DNA from: RGIG8785 sp045655245
GTDB lineage: Bacteria; Bacillota; Clostridia; RGIG8785
NCBI GenBank assembly: GCA_045655245.1
Contig: JAZOOX010000009.1
Span: 1 to 34,689 of the forward strand
Length of the DNA: 34,689 nt
Reading direction: 5' to 3'
Of this stretch, positions 16,696 through 24,725 are shown piece by piece (the first letter of the stretch is position 1; each line of letters starts with the position of its first letter). Under the pieces are notes generated by a model. The model was not told the origin of the DNA and did no database searches. It saw only the letters and a list, made by a program, of their open reading frames with translations. The translations under genes and the position numbers were made by a program.

Positions 16696-17790
16696 ATGAA
16701 AAACTTAAAACACCTCGTTACCATTTTACTGCCCGCCGTGTTCCTTTTCGCTTTGGCAGGGTTCGCTTGGTTCCGTTCCCCCGATGCCTATTCGGACACC
16801 GAACGGCGGGTCTTGAACCAACTCCCCGAAATCAGTATGGAGGAGGTCCTGTCAGGCAAATTTTCTTCCGCATTCGAGGACTATGCCGCCGACCAGTTCC
16901 CTCTGCGGGACACCTTCCGTCAACTTAAGGTGGCAACCACCCTGCTGTTGCATCAGGAGTATAATGACTACTACTTGGCGCAAGGTCATATCGGGAAATT
17001 GGAGTATCCCCAAAACGACGCATCCGTTTCCAACGCGGTTGACCGCCTGACCTCGGTATACGAACGCTATTTAAAGGATACTAACGCAAAGACCTACTTT
17101 GCCATGGTTCCCGATAAAAATGCCTACCTGGCAGAGCCAAACGGCTACCCCGCCTTGGACTATGCCGCATTGCGGGGGGAATTGGAAGCAAAGCTGCCTT
17201 TCTTTACCCATCTGGACGTGTCCCCTTTGCTGAGTTTGGACGACTATTATCTGACCGACCCTCATTGGCGGCAGGAATCCATTTTTGGTGTGGCGGACTA
17301 CTTGGCAACGTCCATGGGTGCTACGGTCAGCGATGAGTACACGGTCGAAACCCTTGAAAAACCTTTCCTGGGCACCTACGGTCAGCAGATCACTCTGCCC
17401 GTCGATCCTGAGCCGCTGTCCTATCTGACCTATCCTTACGGTGACTTTACGGTGACCAACTATGATTCGGGAATGCCCAAAACCGCACCCCTTTATGATT
17501 TTGAAAAAGGCGCAGGGAAAGACCCTTACGACCTCTTCTTATCAGGCGCAGTTGCGCTGACCACTGTGGAGAACCACAACATCCGCACCAACCGCCACCT
17601 GGTTCTCTTCCGCGATTCCTTCGGTAGCTCTATCGCTCCGATTTTGGCAAGTGGCTACCAAAAAGTCACCTTGGTTGATTTGCGCTACGTGTCAGCGGAT
17701 ATGCTGTCCTATTTTATTGACTTTGATGACTGTGATGTATTATTCCTCTACAGTAACACCATTTTAAATAACAGTTTTGCATTCAAATAA
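16696..17790 (+). CDS. AlgX/AlgJ-like SGNH (DHHW family) protein
   Basis: A 364-residue protein anchored by an N-terminal TM/signal segment (LVTILLPAVFLFALAGFAWF). ATG 16696 is preferred over GTG 16690, because GTG overlaps the AGGAGG site itself. The SGNH-type domain shows YYLTDPHWRQ (the D-x-H-W site; canonical members read DHHW, here DPHW) and VLFRDSFGSS, where Ser is the likely nucleophile. Family members pair with MBOAT proteins to O-acetylate exported polysaccharides. It lies 9 bases after the MBOAT gene, so it is cotranscribed. The polymer acceptor is unknown. Confidence 0.85.
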   Translation: MKNLKHLVTILLPAVFLFALAGFAWFRSPDAYSDTERRVLNQLPEISMEEVLSGKFSSAFEDYAADQFPLRDTFRQLKVATTLLLHQEYNDYYLAQGHIGKLEYPQNDASVSNAVDRLTSVYERYLKDTNAKTYFAMVPDKNAYLAEPNGYPALDYAALRGELEAKLPFFTHLDVSPLLSLDDYYLTDPHWRQESIFGVADYLATSMGATVSDEYTVETLEKPFLGTYGQQITLPVDPEPLSYLTYPYGDFTVTNYDSGMPKTAPLYDFEKGAGKDPYDLFLSGAVALTTVENHNIRTNRHLVLFRDSFGSSIAPILASGYQKVTLVDLRYVSADMLSYFIDFDDCDVLFLYSNTILNNSFAFK

Positions 17791-17822
17791 AAAAAGACCG
17801 CTTAGCGGTCTTTTTTTATTTG
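17788..17822. terminator. Bidirectional terminator between convergent genes
   Basis: GACCGC (17796-17801) pairs with GCGGTC (17805-17810) around a TTA loop, with an A-run before and a T-run after. It therefore works on both strands. The minus-strand stop codon TAA of the amidohydrolase gene is exactly the loop (17802-17804). Confidence 0.92.
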
Positions 17823-19067
17823 GTGTAGTACCTTTTCTCGGTCGATGGTCAGGAATTCTCGGTTTTTCATAACGAACTTGCCGTCAACCATCACCGACTC
17901 CACTTCCGACCCGTTGGCGGAGTAGCAGAGTGAGCCGACGATATTATGATTGGGGAGCAGTGACGGGGCGTTCAGGTCGATAAAAATCAGGTCTGCTCGG
18001 GCGCCGACTCTCAATTCACCCAAGTCTCCGTCCATTCCCAACGCTTTTGCGCTGTTGACCGTTGCCGTATCCAAAACGTACTGGGCAGGCAGAACGGTGG
18101 AATCACAAGCAATGCCCTTGTGAATCAGGGTCAGGATGCCCATTTCGCGGAACATATTTAAAGTATTGTTGCTGGCGGTACTGTCAGTACCCAGGATCAC
18201 GTTCACGCCTGCCGCTTTTAAGTCCGCAATCCGCGCAAAGCCGTTGCCCAGTTTGCAGTTGCTGGCAGGGTTGGTGACCACCGATGCGCCCGTGTCGCGG
18301 ATGATGGCAATGTCGTCATCGCTCAGTTTGACACAGTGTGCCAGTAAGGTCTTTTCGTCTAAAAACCCGATGTCCCGCAGGTATGCCACAGGGGACTTGC
18401 CCCGTTCTTTGAAGCAGTTTTCAATCTCGGTATCGCTTTCGGACAGGTGGATGTGTTTGTACATGCCCTTTTCTTTGGCGGCGGTATCCATCTGCCGTAA
18501 CAGTTGTTCCGAACAGGTGTAGATGGCGTGGGGCATCATCATAAACCGAATCCGGTCGCTTCCGTATTGCGCCGCTTCAGCAAGTGCCTCGTCATAGCGG
18601 GCCTTGGCGTCGCCGTTTAAGTCATCGCCCACGATGCAACGCCCGATAAAAGCGCGCATCCCCGATTCTTCTGTGGCGCGGGCAGACTGCCCCGCAAACA
18701 TATGCATATCCACAAAAGAGGTGGTGCCCGACTGAAGCATTTCCATACACCCCAGCAGGCAACTGTAATAGGCTTCCTCGGAGGTCATTTTATTTTCGGT
18801 GGGCATGATTCGTTCAAAGAGCCACTCGTTAAAGTCCACATCATCGGCAATGCCGCGAAGGGTGGTCATATACAAGTGCCCGTGTCCGTTGATTAGCCCG
18901 GGCATAATCAGGCGGTCGGTGGCGTCCACAACAGCGAATTCCCCGTCGTTTTCCAATGCACCGAGGGCAAAGATTTTACCGTCTTTGATATACAGGGCGT
19001 CTTTTTTTACCTGATAAACGCCATTTTCACGGAGGAGAAGGTTTCCGTTAATCAGTTTGTAGTTCAT
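17802..19067 (-). CDS. mtaD: Amidohydrolase, S-adenosylhomocysteine/5'-methylthioadenosine deaminase type
   Basis: A zinc-dependent TIM-barrel amidohydrolase of 421 residues. The first metal site is LINGHGHLYMTTLRGIADD (about 60), where HxH plus LRG is typical of the MTA/SAH deaminase group. HIHLSES (about 210), LLAHCVKLSDDD and GTDSTASNN supply the other ligands. Expected reaction: deamination of SAH or MTA to the inosyl product; other aminated substrates of the TRZ/ATZ superfamily are possible. Its ATG overlaps the aminotransferase stop by 4 bases, and its C-terminal residues KKDR are encoded by the terminator stem. It is the third gene of an operon with a lipid kinase and an aminotransferase. 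Confidence 0.88.
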   Translation of the reverse strand: MNYKLINGNLLLRENGVYQVKKDALYIKDGKIFALGALENDGEFAVVDATDRLIMPGLINGHGHLYMTTLRGIADDVDFNEWLFERIMPTENKMTSEEAYYSCLLGCMEMLQSGTTSFVDMHMFAGQSARATEESGMRAFIGRCIVGDDLNGDAKARYDEALAEAAQYGSDRIRFMMMPHAIYTCSEQLLRQMDTAAKEKGMYKHIHLSESDTEIENCFKERGKSPVAYLRDIGFLDEKTLLAHCVKLSDDDIAIIRDTGASVVTNPASNCKLGNGFARIADLKAAGVNVILGTDSTASNNTLNMFREMGILTLIHKGIACDSTVLPAQYVLDTATVNSAKALGMDGDLGELRVGARADLIFIDLNAPSLLPNHNIVGSLCYSANGSEVESVMVDGKFVMKNREFLTIDREKVLHQIKKDR

Positions 19068-20263
19068 TTTTGATACTCCTCAGCCAAAGCTTTGAATGCG
19101 GGGAGGGACCGCTCGATCATTTCGGTGGAAACACAGTAGGAGATTCGCGCATAACCGGGATAACCAAAACTGTCGGCGGCAACAATCAGCAGGTCGTGGG
19201 CCTTGGCCTTTTCGCAAAACGCGCGGGAGTCCTCTTCCAACGCCTTGACGAACAGGTAAAAAGCCCCGTCGGGGCGTACGACCCGATACCCGTACTCGCT
19301 CAGCGCATTGCAAAGCAGGTCACGGTTCTTTTTGTAAATGTTGATGTCAGCGGTCTGACCGATGCACTTTTCCACTAGTTTTTGGAAGAGACTGGGGGCG
19401 CAGACAAATCCCAAAGACCGGCCTGCCCCGCAAACGGCAAAATAAATGTCGTCATGGGCATCGGCAAAGGGGGGGACGAAGATATACCCAATGCGCTCCC
19501 CGGGCAGGGACAGGGACTTGCTGAAGGAATAGCAAACCAGCGTGTTTCTGTAGTAGTTGGGGATAAAGGGAACCACCGTCTCGGCATCGTAGACCAGTTC
19601 ACGGTAGGGTTCGTCTGCGATGATGTAGATGCTCCGGCCGAACTTTTCTTCTGCCGCGGTCAGAATGTCCGCCAAGCGACGGACTGTCTCTTCGGAAAAG
19701 ACTGCGCCCGACGGGTTGTTGGGGGAGTTGATGATGACCGCCTTGGTATTTTTGGTGATGGCGGCTTCGAATGCGGCAAAGTCGATCTGGAAATCTTCTT
19801 CACGGCATTTGACCTCCGCACAGCTCATTCCTGCCTGAGCAACGAATACTTTATACTCGGGGAAGTAAGGCGCCAGGATAATAACCTCGTCGCCGTCTTG
19901 TGCCAGGGCAGACAGGGAAACGGTCAGGGATGCGGCGGCGCCGCAGGTCATATAAAAATCATCGGCAGAAGCCTTGCAACCGTGGGTCTTTTCGATGTAT
20001 TCTGCACAGGTGCGACGGACGTTTAAATCCCCTTGCGCCGAGGTATAGCCGTGGAGCGCAACGGGGTCGCCGTTTAAAATCAGGTCGGCAAGCGCCTGGC
20101 GTACACATTCGGGAGCGGGTACACTGGGGTTGCCCAGGCTGAAGTCAAACACGTTTTCTGCGCCGACTTCGGCAATGCGCTTTTTTCCGTATTCGAATAA
20201 CTCGCGAATTTCCGAGCGCTTACTGCCCAGCGCATACATTTTCTCTGATACCGGTTTGTTCAT
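19064..20263 (-). CDS. PLP-dependent aminotransferase, class I/II
   Basis: A 399-residue fold-type I aminotransferase (aspartate-aminotransferase-like). FSLGNPSVPAPE (about 42) is the usual N-terminal substrate-loop motif. IINSPNNPSGAVFS, IIADEPYRELVYD and SFSKSLSLPGERIG carry the PLP-binding Asn, Asp and Tyr and the Schiff-base Lys249. The C-terminal ARISYCVS includes the carboxylate-binding Arg. Substrate cannot be read from sequence. AGGAGG lies 7-8 bases before the ATG. It overlaps the end of the kinase gene by 44 bases and the start of the deaminase gene by 4. Confidence 0.92.
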   Translation of the reverse strand: MNKPVSEKMYALGSKRSEIRELFEYGKKRIAEVGAENVFDFSLGNPSVPAPECVRQALADLILNGDPVALHGYTSAQGDLNVRRTCAEYIEKTHGCKASADDFYMTCGAAASLTVSLSALAQDGDEVIILAPYFPEYKVFVAQAGMSCAEVKCREEDFQIDFAAFEAAITKNTKAVIINSPNNPSGAVFSEETVRRLADILTAAEEKFGRSIYIIADEPYRELVYDAETVVPFIPNYYRNTLVCYSFSKSLSLPGERIGYIFVPPFADAHDDIYFAVCGAGRSLGFVCAPSLFQKLVEKCIGQTADINIYKKNRDLLCNALSEYGYRVVRPDGAFYLFVKALEEDSRAFCEKAKAHDLLIVAADSFGYPGYARISYCVSTEMIERSLPAFKALAEEYQK

Positions 20264-21200
20264 TAAAAATACCTCCTAAATCTTTCGCCGGAACCACCAT
20301 GGAAAAGGCTTCGTGGACGGCGGTAAATGTCAGTTTTTGGTGAGACGCAATTTCTCCGTCCAACGACAACAGCGCCGTTGGGGTGTTGGGCGTGACGGTT
20401 ATGGATTGCCGGGCAAGGTTGGCAATATACCGCTCGATACCCCGGATGTTTAAGTGGCTGCCCTTCATATATGCAGGAAGCAACCGCAAAAATTGCATGC
20501 GGGAGATGTCATAAATGATGTTGATGTTCAGCATCCCGTCCCGGACCGATGCCCCGGGGTTGCTTTGAATCCCGCCGCCGCAAAATCGCCCGTTGGCAAT
20601 CGAAGACAAAAGCAAAGGTCCGTCGTGGAGTAACTCGCCTTCCGATTCAATCCTTAGATCGGTTCCTTTTTTGGGGATCAAGGTGCCGAAAATCGAGATA
20701 AAGTATGCCATCGGACCCGAAATAAGGGGTTTCTTTTTCATTTCGACGGTCATTGCCGCAACGTTGCTGTCAAACCCGATGTTGACCATATTCATACAGT
20801 AAAAGGTCTTTTCTGCGGTATCGACGCGGATGGCATCGCACCGTTTTGTACTTCCTCCAATCTGAGCAAGAACGTCTTTGAAGTCCCCGCCCTCGGGGAA
20901 GTTGCGGCAAAAATCGTTCCCCGTTCCCATGGGCAGAATCCCCATTTCACAGTCGGGGAACCCGATCATTCCGTTTAAAACCTCGTTGGCAGTGCCGTCC
21001 CCGCCGCAGGCGATAAACCGCGCAGGTGCGTTGTTTTTGCAGTAGTCAGAGACAAACCGCGTTGCATCACCCGCTGCTGTGGTAGTGTAGACCAAAACGT
21101 CCAGTTCAAATTGGGTGCGGGCGGCTTCGATAGCGGAATAGAGCTTGTCTAAGCCCTTCCCCTGTCCCGCCTTGGGATTGACAACGAAAACCGTTTTCAT
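20220..21200 (-). CDS. Diacylglycerol/lipid kinase family protein (YegS/BmrU type)
   Basis: A 326-residue lipid kinase that probably phosphorylates diacylglycerol or a related lipid in phospholipid or lipoteichoic-acid recycling. It begins VFVVNPKAGQGKG, then CGGDGTANEVLNGMIG (nucleotide-binding glycine-rich site, about 84) and GILPMGTGNDFCRNF. The C-terminal domain has NGRFCGGG and DGMLNINII. ATG 21200 follows AGAAGGG. The C-terminal about 14 residues are read inside the start of the aminotransferase gene. A promoter with 17-base spacing lies upstream. Confidence 0.92.
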   Translation of the reverse strand: MKTVFVVNPKAGQGKGLDKLYSAIEAARTQFELDVLVYTTTAAGDATRFVSDYCKNNAPARFIACGGDGTANEVLNGMIGFPDCEMGILPMGTGNDFCRNFPEGGDFKDVLAQIGGSTKRCDAIRVDTAEKTFYCMNMVNIGFDSNVAAMTVEMKKKPLISGPMAYFISIFGTLIPKKGTDLRIESEGELLHDGPLLLSSIANGRFCGGGIQSNPGASVRDGMLNINIIYDISRMQFLRLLPAYMKGSHLNIRGIERYIANLARQSITVTPNTPTALLSLDGEIASHQKLTFTAVHEAFSMVVPAKDLGGIFNEQTGIRENVCAGQ

Positions 21201-21230
21201 AACAAACCCTTCTTTAGTACAATTTATTTT

Positions 21231-21259
21231 ATTTTACCACGGTTTTTCTTATAACGCAA
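21231..21259 (-). promoter_or_regulatory. Promoter of the kinase-aminotransferase-deaminase operon
   Basis: Minus strand -35 TTGCGT (21254-21259), a 17-base spacer ending in TGG, and -10 TAAAAT (21231-21236). It is a weaker match than other promoters here but correctly spaced and placed. Confidence 0.65.
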
Positions 21260-21260
21260 C

Positions 21261-21290
21261 TAAAAAAACGACCCGCAAGGGGTCGTTTTT
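21261..21290 (-). terminator. Terminator of the madLM operon
   Basis: An 11-bp stem: 21264-21274 with 21280-21290 (AAAAACGACCC and complement) around GCAAG. It starts 2 bases after the madM stop and has a U-run on the minus strand. The structure is symmetrical and could also act on the plus strand. Confidence 0.9.
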
Positions 21291-21292
21291 GC

Positions 21293-22072
21293 TTAGAGAA
21301 TAAAGGTGGTCAGGGTATACAATACGGACGGGCAAAGCAGACAACCCAGACCGGTGTAGAAGGTAGAGGTCATGGCACCATAGGGGACCAGTTTGGGGTC
21401 GGTTGCGGCAAGACCTGCACAGGTACCGCTGGTGGTACCTATCAGTCCACCGAAAACCATTGCCGATTGCGGATTGTTCAGGCCGATTTTCTTGGCAACA
21501 AAGGGGGTCAAAAGCATAACGGCAACCGACTTGACCAAGCCTGCCGCAATGGACAGGGCGATGACTGCCGAATCTGCGCCGACTGCTGCACCCGTAACGG
21601 GTCCGACAACGAAGGTAACGGCACCTGAGCCGATGGTGGCAACGCTCGCGGCATCGGTATAGCCAAAAGCATACGCAATGATCGCACCAGAGATGTATCC
21701 GCCGAATACGCCCACCAGCAAGGAAAGAATCCCCAAAAACCCGCATTTTTTCATTTCAGAGAACTTGGCGCCAAACGCTGTGGAAACGATGGTAAAGTCC
21801 CGCAGGGACGAAGCGCCCAAAACGCCAACGCCTGCAAACATACCAATATCGGAAAGACCTTTTTCACCGCCGGTGACCGCACCGCCGATATAAGCAAGAA
21901 TCAAGCCAAAGAAGATGGCGATGGCCGAGCCGGGAATCCGCCCCTTCAACAACTTGTTGGAAACCATCTTGGCAAGCCAAGAGAGGATGCCGACGATCAG
22001 AAAGGACATTACAAATCCGTTCTTGCTGAAAATGTTGACAATAATATCCCATACAGAATTTAAAAAGTTCAT
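21293..22072 (-). CDS. madM: Malonate carrier subunit MadM
   Basis: A 259-residue, strongly hydrophobic membrane protein and the larger subunit of the two-component Na+-dependent malonate carrier. Segments I recognise as MadM-like are KGRIPGSAIAIFFGLILAYI, VGVLGASSLRDFTIV, AFGYTDAASVATIGSGAV, GPVTGAAVGADSAVIALSIA, GLNNPQSAMVFGGLIGT and the C-terminal ATDPKLVPYGAMTSTFYTGL. About eight TM segments are expected. Its start overlaps the MadL stop by 4 bases (ATGA). No malonate decarboxylase (mdc/mad) subunits are present in the window. Confidence 0.88.
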   Translation of the reverse strand: MNFLNSVWDIIVNIFSKNGFVMSFLIVGILSWLAKMVSNKLLKGRIPGSAIAIFFGLILAYIGGAVTGGEKGLSDIGMFAGVGVLGASSLRDFTIVSTAFGAKFSEMKKCGFLGILSLLVGVFGGYISGAIIAYAFGYTDAASVATIGSGAVTFVVGPVTGAAVGADSAVIALSIAAGLVKSVAVMLLTPFVAKKIGLNNPQSAMVFGGLIGTTSGTCAGLAATDPKLVPYGAMTSTFYTGLGCLLCPSVLYTLTTFIL

Positions 22073-22449
22073 GCTTCACCCTCCTTATCTTCAGTCGATT
22101 TGGGGGCAAAGCGGTTGAAAATAGGAATCAGTAAAAACGCAACCAGCACAAACGCGATCCCTGCAAAAAAAGCCAACCAACCGCCCGACAGAGCCTTGTA
22201 CACATTCTGGGAAGCGGTCATAGCGATTACGACGGGAATGAACATCTCGCCCCAGAACTTAATTCCGTCCTCGGCACCCTTGGGCATCAGGAAGGAAAGC
22301 TTTTTGGAGTTGGTTACCAGCAACAAGAAAAACATTGCAAAGCCAACACCGCCGATGTCCGAGTTTAAGCCGGTTAAAAGACCTAACACATTACCGATCA
22401 GCGAGCCTAAAAACGCACAGCCCGACAGCACAGCGACACCGTAAATCAT
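22069..22449 (-). CDS. madL: Malonate carrier subunit MadL
   Basis: A 126-residue membrane protein with about four TM segments. The start is ATG 22449 (MIYGVAVLSG): AAAGG lies 9 bases upstream, and two nearer ATGs overlap that site. Family features: MIYGVA start, LIGNVLGLLTGLNSDIGGVG, FWGEMFIPVVIAMTASQNVY and ALSGGWLAFFAGIA, all like MadL. It is the first gene of the two-gene madLM operon and follows a near-perfect promoter. Confidence 0.86.
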   Translation of the reverse strand: MIYGVAVLSGCAFLGSLIGNVLGLLTGLNSDIGGVGFAMFFLLLVTNSKKLSFLMPKGAEDGIKFWGEMFIPVVIAMTASQNVYKALSGGWLAFFAGIAFVLVAFLLIPIFNRFAPKSTEDKEGEA

Positions 22450-22482
22450 GGTCATCATCCTTTCGTATTCATCATCTGCTCC

Positions 22483-22511
22483 ATTATACCTGCTTTTCTA
22501 AGAAATTTCAA
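22483..22511 (-). promoter_or_regulatory. Sigma-A promoter of madLM
   Basis: Minus strand -35 TTGAAA (22506-22511), a 17-base spacer, and a perfect -10 TATAAT (22483-22488) preceded by GG. Confidence 0.88.
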
Positions 22512-22814
22512 TAGGTTTCAAAGTTTTCTTTTTATTCCAACGCGATAAAGTTTCTTTAATACTAAACCGATTTGTTTAGTGTTTGGTTGATTTTATAGTC
22601 TATGTTTCACTAAATCTCCGTATTGTTTTTCTTTGCCTGAATTTTTAGTATCAAAATAATATCACGCTAAGTATCACAGATAGATTTTCATATTTTCCTC
22701 TTGACGCTTATCATGATACACAAATGAGCAAACAGTTCAAGTGTTTTGAGGAAAATTGCAGACAATGATGTTTATATTTATATCTTCGACAAGCATTTGT
22801 CAGCCTATTTAATT
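22512..22814. other. AT-rich gene-free stretch at the composition boundary
   Basis: About 300 bases between madLM and the right-hand locus. I see no gene, tRNA or known RNA motif. One short perfect inverted repeat occurs (ACTAAAC at 22561-22567 and GTTTAGT at 22574-22580), without a clear U-run. TTTAGTG/CACTAAA elements recur over the next 40 bases. The base composition changes from GC-richer to AT-rich here. No clear terminator for the long minus-strand operon was found. Confidence 0.6.
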
Positions 22815-24704
22815 TCACCTTTTTCCATATAGACCTATAAATGATTCACATTCCTCCAACGGAAGTGCTTTAGAATAGTACCATCCTTGAATAAAGTCGC
22901 AGGCAGATGAAGATACAAGGGTATTTTGTTCTGCTGTTTCTACGCCTTCGCATATAACCTTTATGCCAAGGCTATGTGCTAAAGCAATGATACCTGTAAA
23001 TAATTCCTTTCCTCTTTGATTTTCTGTCTTAAGCAAAATATCACGGTCAATTTTAACCACATCAATAGGATAATCACATAAATTTGCAAGGGAGGTATAT
23101 CCGCTTCCCAAGTCGTCAAGATAAACCCTGAAGCCAAGTTCCTTACACAGCCTTACATTCTTTGTTGCAGTTTCTCTGTTCTTTTCCATAGCGTCTTCAG
23201 TAATTTCAATAGCAATCTTTGATTTGTCAAAAGTAAAACTATTTGATATCATCTTGAGTTTATCAATAAAGTTTGCTTCCGAAAGTGTTATTCTTGTAAA
23301 GTTGCAAGACAACGTGATATTATTAAATTCTGTATCTTTCCATTTTTCAAGCTGGCGGCAGGCAAGCTCAAACATATAAAAGTCATGCTTGCTGATAAGT
23401 CCTGCCATTTCCATATTCTCGATATATTTACCGGGACTGATAAGTCCTTTTTGAGGGTTGTCCCATCTTGAAAGTGCTTCTGCTGAAACAATTTTTTTGG
23501 TTTTGTTGTCAACAATAAACTGCAAATACATCTTAAATTCGTTATTTTCAAAACCCTTTAAGATGCTTTCGGTGATTTTCTTTTCTTCCTGAATGATATT
23601 CATAGAATGGGTATCACAATAAACGATCTGTTTTTCTGTACCGAAAATTCTGTTGCAGTTCTTTCGTAGGTTGAAAAGCAGAATTTCGCAATTTCTGTCG
23701 GAACTTCCAAGATGATAGACGGCAGAGTGGAACACAAGTTTATTGTTTTTTTCCTTCATGTCTTCAAAACCGTTGAGCTTATTCATAATCTCAGTAAGCC
23801 TTTTTTGTGCGTCATCATCATTTGTAGACTGAAAAGCAAAGGCAAATCCGTTTTCCGTAATTCGTGCAGAAATTTCTCTGTCGCCTGTGTACTCAGAAAG
23901 AACGGATGCTGTGTATTTGAGCACATCTTCAAAAGAACTGTCGCCGTGATAGGAACGAAGATAACTGCTGTCTAAAATGATATATGCAATGTGATAAAGG
24001 CTTCTTGAAATATCGCTTATGGTGTAACGGAAATGATATTTAAAAAACTGCAGATTTCCCATACCGGTCTCAGAATCTGTCATTTTGTCCACAGCATTTT
24101 CTTTGCGTATCCGTTTCAAGCGTAAAATCAGCAGTGCTATTGCGACAATAAGGAGCAAGCAAACAAAAAGCGAAACAATAAGCCAAAAGTAGTTTATTTT
24201 TGAACTTTCCACTGCATACGAAAGATAAATTCCGCTTTTAACGTCTTCAGGAATTTCATTTGCTACAGTTTTAATTTTCAAAATCACGGTATCATCTAAG
24301 AGATTTGTGAAAACAAGTCCCGTTTTCACGGTTTGACCATCTTTTTCAACGGATACAAGTTCTGAATAATCCTTGTAATAAGGCAGTGCGCTGTCATTTG
24401 CAGAGGAAGAAACAATTTCTACCTGCAGATTTTCGCCCATTGCGTTCTTGTCTGTTTTATTTCCGTTTATATACACAAAGTCTACACCCGAACGCTCAGA
24501 GATTATCCCGAGCATATCGGGGATAATGCCGCAGTATGCGTTATTTTCCTCATCATAAAATTCAACCGGATAATTATCAGGACTTCCGGCTACATAGACA
24601 CAGTCCCCCAAGCCCTCGGTTTTCTCAGTAGTATAAACTTCGGCAAATGCCGGCTGCACACAAGAGATAATCAGTAAAATTAAAGCAATTATATATTTCC
24701 TCAT
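22815..24704 (-). CDS. Membrane c-di-GMP phosphodiesterase: extracellular sensor, degenerate GGDEF, EAL
   Basis: A 629-residue protein. ATG 24704 is chosen because AAGGTGAT lies about 8 bases upstream; an in-frame GTG lies within that site. Domains: signal/TM anchor (1-22), extracellular part resembling a partial family 3 solute-binding domain (about 35-165), TM (about 172-197), a GGDEF-like domain where the active-site motif is replaced by ITENGFAF (inactive), and an EAL domain (about 380-625). EAL residues seen: Glu409 in AEALSRW, CNFT, IEITEDA, LDDLGSGYTSL, VKIDRD, CEGVET and IQGWYY. The catalytic set looks complete, so hydrolysis of c-di-GMP to pGpG is likely. It is the last gene of the riboswitch-controlled operon. 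Confidence 0.9.
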   Translation of the reverse strand: MRKYIIALILLIISCVQPAFAEVYTTEKTEGLGDCVYVAGSPDNYPVEFYDEENNAYCGIIPDMLGIISERSGVDFVYINGNKTDKNAMGENLQVEIVSSSANDSALPYYKDYSELVSVEKDGQTVKTGLVFTNLLDDTVILKIKTVANEIPEDVKSGIYLSYAVESSKINYFWLIVSLFVCLLLIVAIALLILRLKRIRKENAVDKMTDSETGMGNLQFFKYHFRYTISDISRSLYHIAYIILDSSYLRSYHGDSSFEDVLKYTASVLSEYTGDREISARITENGFAFAFQSTNDDDAQKRLTEIMNKLNGFEDMKEKNNKLVFHSAVYHLGSSDRNCEILLFNLRKNCNRIFGTEKQIVYCDTHSMNIIQEEKKITESILKGFENNEFKMYLQFIVDNKTKKIVSAEALSRWDNPQKGLISPGKYIENMEMAGLISKHDFYMFELACRQLEKWKDTEFNNITLSCNFTRITLSEANFIDKLKMISNSFTFDKSKIAIEITEDAMEKNRETATKNVRLCKELGFRVYLDDLGSGYTSLANLCDYPIDVVKIDRDILLKTENQRGKELFTGIIALAHSLGIKVICEGVETAEQNTLVSSSACDFIQGWYYSKALPLEECESFIGLYGKR

Positions 24705-24725
24705 TTTCCGTATCACCTTGATTCT

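Noticed and set aside
22512..22814. Terminator or regulatory RNA in the gap after the EAL gene
   Set aside because: Only short inverted repeats without a proper U-run were found; not enough to call a terminator or RNA.
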